From assembly GCF_030053155.1 (NCBI RefSeq), contig NZ_CP125640.1:3366001-3430000 (forward strand): 64,000 nt of DNA, read 5' to 3'. The notes under the pieces were generated by a model. That model saw nothing but the letters and a program-made list of their open reading frames with translations, was not told the DNA's origin and did no database searches. Numbering within the stretch: the stretch's first letter is position 1; every line of letters starts with the position of its first letter. This stretch comes from Rhizobium sp. BT03 (GTDB lineage: Bacteria > Pseudomonadota > Alphaproteobacteria > Rhizobiales > Rhizobiaceae). This document shows, one piece after another, positions 58,339-64,000 of this stretch. A program made the translations under genes and the position numbers.

Positions 58339-58754
58339 CTTTGGCCTCCGGCTGCCCGTAACCGCCAATCAGGATTGGTCATCTGGGCGATGCCGTCGCC
58401 GAAGGACCAATCACCAGGGGCGCTGGTGCTGATGACGATCATCACGTCCTCGGGCCGGAGAGCCGGTGATTGGCTGAGCAGATCGGCCAGCCGCCGATAG
58501 AGCGCCGCCTTCATCTCGGCAGTGCGCGGACGGCCGATGGTGATCGAGATATAGACGAAATCTGCTGAGCGCGGACCGGCGAGATAGTTGCGGTCGAAGA
58601 TCAGCTCGTTTTCGTCATGCTGATGGATGGCCTGGAAACGGTCGTTTTCGGGCACGTCGAAGGTCTCGACCAAGGCGCGTTGGATGGTGTCGGCGAGTGC
58701 AGCGAGATAGTCCGGCGACTTGCCTTTGCGAAGGGAAATGCGAACGAAGGGCAT
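58335..58754 (-). CDS. Tautomerase-family protein
   Basis: A 139-residue 4-oxalocrotonate tautomerase-superfamily protein. After the start Met comes Pro2 ('MPFVRISLRKGKS'), the N-terminal catalytic base of the family. 'DRFQAIHQHDENEL' and 'FVYISITIGRPRTAEMKAALYRRLADLL' match the double-length subgroup. Members isomerise unsaturated keto acids or have unknown targets. ATG 58754 follows GGAGATCCCG. First gene of the tautomerase-cupin-DUF4865 operon, divergent from a LysR gene. Confidence 0.88.
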   Translation of the reverse strand: MPFVRISLRKGKSPDYLAALADTIQRALVETFDVPENDRFQAIHQHDENELIFDRNYLAGPRSADFVYISITIGRPRTAEMKAALYRRLADLLSQSPALRPEDVMIVISTSAPGDWSFGDGIAQMTNPDWRLRAAGGQR

Positions 58755-58826
58755 CGGGATCTCCATGGTTCGGGCCGTCCTCGGCCTTGACAGCAGCACC
58801 ATCGCACGGCACGATGATGCTGAAAA

Positions 58827-58840
58827 TCAGAATATTCTGA
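58827..58840. promoter_or_regulatory. Palindromic operator between LysR gene and tautomerase operon
   Basis: A perfect 14-base palindrome TCAGAATATTCTGA lies in the 115-bp intergenic region between the divergent LysR gene and the tautomerase operon. It is AT-rich and symmetrical, as expected for a LysR-type binding site, though it does not show the full T-N11-A form of the classical site. It is the best candidate operator for this pair. Confidence 0.55.
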
Positions 58841-58869
58841 ATAAATGATCCTGAAAATCGGGAATATTG

Positions 58870-59763
58870 ATGCGACGGACGATCTTCGATCTCGATGTGC
58901 TGCGCACGTTTTCGACCGGCATGGAGCTCGGCAATTTCGCCAAGGCGGCCGAAAAGCTCGGACGCTCCACCTCGGCGGTCAGCGCGCAGCTGAAGAAGCT
59001 GGAGGAGCAGGCGGGCACGCCGATCTTCCGCAAGGCGGGGCGCGGGCTGGCGCTCACCGATGCCGGCGAGACGATGCTCGGTTATGCCAGGCGGCTGCTG
59101 GAGTTGAACGACGAGGCGGCTGCGGCCGTGCACAGCATCGAGCTGGAAGGCTGGGTGCGGCTCGGCCTGCAGGAGGATTTCGGCGAGACCCTGCTGCCGG
59201 AGGTGCTCGGCCGCTTCGCGCGGGCGCATCCGAAGGTGCGGATCGAGGCGCGGGTGGTGCGCAATGCCGAACTGCTCGAGCGCGTCACCTCAGGCAAGCT
59301 CGATCTGGCGCTTGCCTGGAGCGACGGCGCGCTGACGGCGCATTGCGAGCGGATCGGCGAGGTGCCGATGCGCTGGATCGGACCTGCCGAGGGATCGCCT
59401 GGCTGGCATGCGGCGAGCGGCGAGCCGATGCCGCTCGCCTCGCTGGAGGCGCCGTGCCTGCTGCGCAGCGCGGCGACCCGGGCACTTGACGCGGCCGGCA
59501 TTTCCTGGCGGCTCGCCTTCGTCAGCCCCAGCCTCGGCGGCCTCTGGGCCGCGGCGGCAGCCGGCCTCGGCATCACCATCCGTACACCGATCGGCCTGCC
59601 GGCAAAGGTCCGGCCGCTGGCGCCGGAGACGATCGGCCTGCCTGATTTGCCAAAGCTCGGTCTGGTCCTGCATCGGGCCGAAGCCGAACCGCAGCCGGCT
59701 GCAGCCCGGCTTGCCGAACTCGTGTTGCAGTCGGTGCATGGCGCGCTCAGCGGAAAGGCCTGA
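58870..59763 (+). CDS. LysR-family transcription regulator
   Basis: A 297-residue LysR-type regulator. The winged HTH is at about residues 8-65 ('LRTFSTGMELGNFAKAAEKLGRSTSAVSAQLKKLEEQAG'), with the ligand-binding domain at 90-290. ATG 58870 is preceded by TTG, and the surrounding sequence (GGGAATATT) gives little ribosome-site support. It is divergent from the tautomerase operon with a palindrome between them, and probably controls it. The effector is unknown. Confidence 0.87.
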   Translation: MRRTIFDLDVLRTFSTGMELGNFAKAAEKLGRSTSAVSAQLKKLEEQAGTPIFRKAGRGLALTDAGETMLGYARRLLELNDEAAAAVHSIELEGWVRLGLQEDFGETLLPEVLGRFARAHPKVRIEARVVRNAELLERVTSGKLDLALAWSDGALTAHCERIGEVPMRWIGPAEGSPGWHAASGEPMPLASLEAPCLLRSAATRALDAAGISWRLAFVSPSLGGLWAAAAAGLGITIRTPIGLPAKVRPLAPETIGLPDLPKLGLVLHRAEAEPQPAAARLAELVLQSVHGALSGKA

Positions 59764-59811
59764 CATTTGTGCATTGACCCTTCGGCTGCTGGGTTATAGC
59801 GTCGGGTCGCT

Positions 59812-59862
59812 ATGAAGATGATCACCCTCAATATCGCCACGGCCTTCTTCTTGAGCCTTTAA
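59812..59862 (+). other. Possible short leader peptide frame
   Basis: A 16-codon frame (begins M-K-M-I-T-L-N-I, ends F-F-L-S-L) lies about 130 bp upstream of the interrupted dioxygenase gene. A TTGACC / TATAGC-like pair precedes it at roughly 59775-59800. There is no repeated codon as in classical attenuators. I list it only because it has a start, a stop and a promoter-like sequence; it may be chance. Confidence 0.2.
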
Positions 59863-60122
59863 AGCTCTGCCTTCGGGCATCGGAAGATGCGGCCGCTTAC
59901 CAGCCTTCACGGCTGGCGCGTTGCCGTCGATGTAACGACCCTGCATCTGGCCAAGGAAGAGCCGGCAGGATTGGCGATAGAGAGATATTTCATGACATCA
60001 AATGTTTACCCGCCGGGGCTGAGCGCCGCGCAGATCGAGCAATTCATCGAGGACGGCTTTATCCGGATCGACGAGGCGTTTCCATGCGAATTGGCCGAGG
60101 AAGCTCGCGCCATCATGTGGCG

Positions 60123-60130
60123 CGATATTC
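60123..60130. repeat. Left target-site duplication of the IS
   Basis: CGATATTC at 60123-60130 is repeated directly at 61489-61496, on either side of the IS. Eight bases is the usual duplication size for the IS256 family. Confidence 0.9.
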
Positions 60131-61488
60131 GATCGTGTCCCAGGGAGTGGTGTAGCTTAGACGGCCACGGCTGATCCCAGAGGGCCGGATGAGTGTCAGC
60201 TTGCTGCTGGCAGGCTGATGAGTGGATCATCGCTCATCGTAGCGATTGTCTCAAGGGTCATATAGCGAGATCGCTGGACGGCCCATTCATCATTCTGTTC
60301 GAGCAGCAGCGCACCGACCAGGCGCACGATGGCGTCGTCGTTGGGGAAGATGCCGACGACCTCTGTCCGCCGCTTGATCTCGCCGTTCAATCGCTCAATC
60401 GGGTTGGTCGAGTGAAGTTTGGCCCAATGCTGCTTGGGAAAGGTCATGTAGGCGAGTACGTCTTGCTCAGCGTTGTCCATCAAACTGGCAAGCTTCGGGA
60501 CCTTTGGCCTGATCTGGTCGGCGACGTTGCGCCACTGAGTGCTTGCCGCCTCCGGCGTGTCTTGAGCGAAGGCCGTGGCAATGAAGGCGGAGACGACGCG
60601 CCGTCCGCTCTTTCCAGCATGGGCCAAAGCATTGCGCATGAAGTGGACCCTGCAGCGCTGCCAGGTGGCGCAGAGCACCTTCGATACTGCGGCTTTGATG
60701 CCCTCATGGGCATCGGAGACGACGAGCTTGACGCCACGCAGACCCCGCCTGGTCAGCTTGCGCAGGAATTCCGTCCAGATCGCCTCGGCCTCGGACGTGC
60801 CGATCTCCATGCCGAGCACTTCGCGTCGGCCGTCGGTGTTGACGCCGACGGCGATGATGACTGCAACAGAGACGATGCGCCCGCCACGCCGGACCTTCAG
60901 GTAGGTAGCATCGATCCACAGATAGGGCCATTCGCCCTCGATAGGCCGGTCGAGAAAGGCCTTCACCTTCTCGTCGATCTCCTCGCACAGCCGGGAGACC
61001 TGGCTCTTGGAAATGCCCGACATGCCCATCGCCTTGACGAGGTCATCAACCGAGCGGGTCGAAACGCCCTGGATATAGGCCTCCTGAATAACCGCCGTCA
61101 GAGCCTTCTCGGCCATACGGCGTGGTTCAAGGAAGCTCGGGAAATAGCTGCCGGTACGAAGCTTGGGAATGCGCAGCTCGACGGTGCCCGCCCGCGTCTC
61201 CCAGTCTCGGTCGCGGTAGCCGTTGCGCTGGGCAAGTCGAAAGCCATTCTTCTCGCCATAGCCCGCACCGGTCTTCGTGCCGACTTCCAGCGCCATCAGT
61301 TTCTCGGCAGCAAAGCCGATCATCTCGCGCAGCAAATCGGCGTCAGCGCTCTTCTCAACGAGTGAGCGTAGGTTCATCATGTCGTCGGTCATCGGTGGAG
61401 TCCTTCAGGTTGGCTCTAAGCAACCCGACCCTACCGGAAATCACCGATGGCTATGAAATCCAGCTACACCACTCCCTGGGACACGATC
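60131..61488. mobile_element. IS256-family insertion sequence
   Basis: A complete 1358-bp element. It has perfect 27-bp inverted ends (60131-60157 and 61462-61488), starting GATCGTGTCC. It is flanked by an 8-bp direct duplication (CGATATTC). It carries one transposase gene of the IS256 type on the minus strand. The matching ends, intact duplication and full-length transposase suggest a recent insertion. Confidence 0.93.
60196..61392 (-). CDS. IS256-family transposase
   Basis: A 398-residue Mutator/IS256-type DDE transposase. '[17 protein letters not shown]' (first Asp), '[17 protein letters not shown]' (second Asp) and '[26 protein letters not shown]' (Glu-containing C-terminal motif) are the expected catalytic and family blocks. 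No frameshift or premature stop is seen. The gene is oriented opposite to the interrupted host gene. The start at 61392 follows 'GACTCCACCG' and an earlier in-frame Met is absent. Confidence 0.95.
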   Translation of the reverse strand: MTDDMMNLRSLVEKSADADLLREMIGFAAEKLMALEVGTKTGAGYGEKNGFRLAQRNGYRDRDWETRAGTVELRIPKLRTGSYFPSFLEPRRMAEKALTAVIQEAYIQGVSTRSVDDLVKAMGMSGISKSQVSRLCEEIDEKVKAFLDRPIEGEWPYLWIDATYLKVRRGGRIVSVAVIIAVGVNTDGRREVLGMEIGTSEAEAIWTEFLRKLTRRGLRGVKLVVSDAHEGIKAAVSKVLCATWQRCRVHFMRNALAHAGKSGRRVVSAFIATAFAQDTPEAASTQWRNVADQIRPKVPKLASLMDNAEQDVLAYMTFPKQHWAKLHSTNPIERLNGEIKRRTEVVGIFPNDDAIVRLVGALLLEQNDEWAVQRSRYMTLETIATMSDDPLISLPAAS

Positions 61489-61496
61489 CGATATTC
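61489..61496. repeat. Right target-site duplication of the IS
   Basis: CGATATTC, the same eight bases as at 60123-60130. It fixes the right edge of the IS at 61488. Confidence 0.9.
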
Positions 61497-62260
61497 CCTT
61501 CGACGCGGATGAGCCAAAGACTTGGACGCAGCCTGTCGTGCGGCTTCCCGGCTATGGCGGAGGACCATTCGAGAAAGCCGTCAACACACCGGTATTGCAT
61601 TCGGCGTTCGACCAGCTTGTCGGCAAAGGGCGCTGGGAGCCACGCAGCGGGCTTGGAAGTTTCCCGGTGCGATTTCCCCATCCGGACGATCCCGGCGATG
61701 CCGGCTGGCATGTCGATCTGAGCTTTCCCGGTGTGGATTCCGATCCGAACGAGCAACGGGACTTTTCCGCCTGGCGGGTGAATATCACCTCGCGCGGGCG
61801 GGCGCTGCTGATGCTTTTCCTGTTCTCGGATGTCGGGGAAGAGGATGCGCCGACCCGCATCCGTATCGGCTCGCACAAGGATATCGCGCGCCTTTTGGCA
61901 CCGGCGGGCGAGGCGGGTATGGCGCATCTCGGGCTGGAGCATGTCGGCGAAGACCGGCCGCTGGCCTTGGCGACGGGGCAGGCGGGCACGGTCTATCTGT
62001 GCCATCCGTTCCTTATCCATGCAGCGCAAATGCATCGCGGCAAAGAACCGCGCTTCATGGCGCAGCCCGGCCTGGTACCCTCCGAACCCCTTCGGCTCGA
62101 ACGGGAGGACGGCGCCTATTCGCCGGTCGAGATGGCAATCCGCCGGGCGCTTCACTCCATCTGACGGCTGAATGCGGCATTCGGCTCGAGAGAGCCGGAT
62201 GCCTCACGACTTGCATCTGTTATCGGGCGTTGCCGGGCCGCTGGCTGCCTGACGATGTCC

Positions 62261-63235
62261 TCAGCCGAAGCGTTCCAGCGCCATGGAGAAGATATCGGAA
62301 TCGACGTTGCCGCCCGAGGTGACGGCGACCACCGTGTCGCTTTCCAGTTCCTCGCCGTGGAAGAGGGCGGCGGCGAGTGCCACCGCGCCGCCGGGCTCGA
62401 CGACGATCTTCAGCCTGACGAAAGCGAGCGCCATGGCGCGCAGCGCCTCCTCGTCGGTGACGACGATGCCGGCGCCGGCGAGGCGCTTCAAGATCGGGAA
62501 GGTGATATTGCCGGGCTGTGGCGTCAGGATCGCATCGCAGAGCGAGCCGGATATCGACGCGTTGCGTTCGATCCTGCCGGAGGCGAGCGAGCGGGTGGTA
62601 TCGTCGAAATCCTTGGGCTCGCACGGGCGCACGCGAAAGCCGGGGGCGCTGGCTTCGAGCGCTAACGCGATGCCGGAGGTCAATCCGCCGCCGCCGCAGG
62701 GCACGAGGACTTCGGCTGATGTCACGCCTTCCTCTTCCGCCTGCTCGGAGATTTCGAGACCGGTCGTGCCCTGGCCGGCGATCACCAGCGGTTCGTCGAA
62801 GGGCTTGATCAGCGTCAGGCCGCGCTCGGCCGAGAGCTTAGCGCCGATCGCGTCGCGGTCCTCGTTGATACGGTCGTAGAGGACGACGTCGGCGCCGAAG
62901 GCGCGGGTGTTGGCGATCTTCAGCTTCGGCGCGTCGCTCGGCATGATGATGACAGAGGGCACATTGTGCAGCTTGGCGGCAAGCGCGACGCCCTGAGCAT
63001 GGTTGCCGGAGGAGAAGGCGATGACACCCTTCGAGCGTACCGCCGGATCGAGGCCGGAGACGGCCGACCAGCCGCCGCGAAACTTGAACGAGCCGGAATG
63101 CTGCAGGCACTCGGCCTTCACGAAAAGGCGCCGGCCGGCGATCTCGTCGAGGAAGGGAGAGGAGAGAAGCGGCGTGCGCCTCGCGTGACCGCGCAGACGG
63201 GCGCGGGCGGCGACAATCATTTCAATGCTGGCCAT
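62261..63235 (-). CDS. Threonine dehydratase / serine racemase-like PLP enzyme
   Basis: A 324-residue fold-type II PLP enzyme. The PLP Lys lies in 'LQHSGSFKFRGG' (near residue 50), 'SSGNHAQGVALAAK' is the substrate loop, and 'VPCGGGGLTSGIAL' is the phosphate-binding Gly loop. It acts as a threonine/serine dehydratase or racemase; no regulatory ACT domain follows, so it is the catabolic form. The start ATG at 63235 follows CAGGACGATTCCCGA; the longer frame to 63310 is less conserved. Convergent with the interrupted dioxygenase gene. Confidence 0.87.
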   Translation of the reverse strand: MASIEMIVAARARLRGHARRTPLLSSPFLDEIAGRRLFVKAECLQHSGSFKFRGGWSAVSGLDPAVRSKGVIAFSSGNHAQGVALAAKLHNVPSVIIMPSDAPKLKIANTRAFGADVVLYDRINEDRDAIGAKLSAERGLTLIKPFDEPLVIAGQGTTGLEISEQAEEEGVTSAEVLVPCGGGGLTSGIALALEASAPGFRVRPCEPKDFDDTTRSLASGRIERNASISGSLCDAILTPQPGNITFPILKRLAGAGIVVTDEEALRAMALAFVRLKIVVEPGGAVALAAALFHGEELESDTVVAVTSGGNVDSDIFSMALERFG

Positions 63236-63357
63236 TCGGGAATCGTCCTGCTTGCGGGTTCGCTCATGCTTAGGGCGCGGCAAGCCAATTGTGAACGGAG
63301 ACTTTGTCACCGTGACATGAATGGCCCATCGCGTTTGTCGCCCGCCGCTGCCGACCG

Positions 63358-64000
63358 TCAGTAGCCGTTCGCGGAGCCTTCTGTCGCGCGGCTGTCCATG
63401 GCGCCATTGTACCGGGCACCGCCGCCCTTTTCGATGGCGGCGAGACTTTTGCCGCCGACGAGGATGCCGGCGGCCTGGCCCCAGAGCGGCGCGTCATTGC
63501 CGCCGTCGAAGCTGTAGCCCATGGCGGCGAGGGTCTTTTCCGTATCGGGCGAAATTGCATAGGGTTCGAGATAGATCTTGTCCGGCTGCCATTGATGGTG
63601 GATCCGCGGCGCGTTCACCGCCTGGCTGATATCCATGCCGAAATCGACGACGTTGAGGATCGCCTCCAGCGTGATGGTGATGATGCGCGAGCCGCCGGGG
63701 CTGCCGATCACCATGAAAGGCTTGCCGTCCTTGGTGACGATCGTCGGGCTCATCGAGGAGAGCGGCGTTTTCTTCGGTGCGATGGCGTTCGCCTCGCCCT
63801 GCACGAGGCCATAAAGGTTCGGCACGCCGGGCTTGGAGGTGAAATCGTCCATCTCGTTGTTGAGCAGCACGCCGGTGCCGGGGGCCACGACGGCGGCGCC
63901 GAAGGAGCCGTTCAGCGTATAGGTGACGGCGACGGCATTGCCCTCGTCGTCGATGATCGAATAATGCGTCGTCTCGGTGCTTTCCTTGCCGCCGAGCGGC
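63358..64000 (-). CDS. ggt: Gamma-glutamyltransferase, C-terminal part
   Basis: The 3' 214 codons or so of a gamma-glutamyltransferase; the 5' part lies right of the window. The catalytic Thr motif is present at the edge ('ESTETTHYSIIDDEGNAVAVTYTLN'), where autoprocessing makes the small subunit with an N-terminal Thr. 'GVLLNNEMDDF', 'SPTIVTKDGKPFMVIGSPGGSRI' and a C-terminal 'GGKSLAAIEKGGGAR' are typical. The enzyme cleaves glutathione and other gamma-glutamyl peptides in the periplasm. Frame is open to the end of the window. Confidence 0.92.
   Translation of the reverse strand, partial: PLGGKESTETTHYSIIDDEGNAVAVTYTLNGSFGAAVVAPGTGVLLNNEMDDFTSKPGVPNLYGLVQGEANAIAPKKTPLSSMSPTIVTKDGKPFMVIGSPGGSRIITITLEAILNVVDFGMDISQAVNAPRIHHQWQPDKIYLEPYAISPDTEKTLAAMGYSFDGGNDAPLWGQAAGILVGGKSLAAIEKGGGARYNGAMDSRATEGSANGY

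Larger units (their letters stand above)
59992..62164 (+). pseudogene. Phytanoyl-CoA dioxygenase (PhyH)-like gene split by an IS256-family element
   Basis: The 5' part (59992-60130) starts MTSNVYPPGLS and runs 46 codons plus one base. The 3' part resumes at 61497 and ends at 62164. Removing the IS and one copy of the 8-bp duplication restores one frame of 268 residues: '...ARAIMWRDI' joins 'PFDADEPKTW'. The 3' part contains the H-x-D iron motif in 'GWHVDLSF' and a distal His in 'IHAAQMHRGKEP', as in Fe(II)/2-oxoglutarate dioxygenases of the PhyH family. The gene is inactive as it stands. A shorter frame from a GTG at 61538 could still make the C-terminal part, but this is unlikely to be functional. 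Confidence 0.88.

Noticed and set aside
61538-62164. Independent gene starting at GTG 61538
   Set aside because: It is the 3' half of the IS-split dioxygenase gene; the upstream codons also continue the same frame once the IS is removed.

Overview
This window looks like a chromosomal segment of a fast-growing rhizobium, most likely the Rhizobium etli / R. leguminosarum clade. The signs are high GC, dense rhizobial gene families (CpdR, GapR, an Omp10-like lipoprotein, homospermidine synthase), an MmgR/suhB-type small RNA and several RIME-like palindromic repeats. The species is inferred from gene content; no search was run. Most of the window is housekeeping and core metabolism. Accessory-looking DNA is limited to one IS256-family element, a ParDE-type toxin-antitoxin pair, a methylamine-type oxidation cluster and a small cupin/tautomerase operon.

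Layout. 1-2.5 kb: tail of a tripartite tricarboxylate transporter operon (tctC', tctB, tctA). 2.6-7.4 kb: small hypothetical proteins, a DUF475/TerC membrane protein, an MgtC-type protein, a degenerate nuclease-fold protein and a periplasmic protein, ending at tRNA-Val(GAC). 7.5-11.1 kb: cpdR, an N-formylglutamate amidohydrolase, an sRNA, hisN and an alpha/beta hydrolase. 11.3-15.0 kb: a small heat-shock gene behind a sigma-32-like promoter, a BASS transporter with a divergent LysR gene, and threonine aldolase. 15.1-22.0 kb: gltB and gltD (glutamate synthase) behind a large nested inverted repeat. 22.2-26.5 kb: an acidic unknown protein, a DUF459 protein, a lytic transglycosylase and galU.

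26.5-33.8 kb: a convergent repeat, then a Rieske oxygenase and two paralogous FAD/GcvT-type demethylating dehydrogenases, with a divergent LysR gene. The set points to stepwise demethylation of a betaine-like compound that feeds folate C1 metabolism. 34-45.9 kb: an outer-membrane barrel protein, kdsD, nfeD-qmcA, hemH, a UshA-like nucleotidase carrying a LysM domain, an omp10-like lipoprotein, homospermidine synthase, parDE, a YciI protein and pabC/pabB. 47-56.6 kb: a long inverted repeat, oligoendopeptidase F, a sigma-54 response regulator, a YcbK/DUF882 protein, gapR, DUF1244, a second N-formylglutamate amidohydrolase, and DUF1036-pyk. 56.7-64 kb: a LysE exporter; a three-gene DUF4865/cupin/tautomerase operon with a divergent LysR gene; a phytanoyl-CoA-dioxygenase-like gene split by an intact IS256-type element with an 8-bp target duplication; a PLP-dependent dehydratase; and the C-terminal part of a gamma-glutamyltransferase.

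I saw no CRISPR array, prophage, defence island or clearly unprecedented system. The most informative points are the nested palindrome before gltB, the Rieske/two-dehydrogenase operon, the frame-preserving IS insertion, the nucleotidase-LysM architecture, the two degenerate enzyme folds, and repeats that sit directly against or inside genes.
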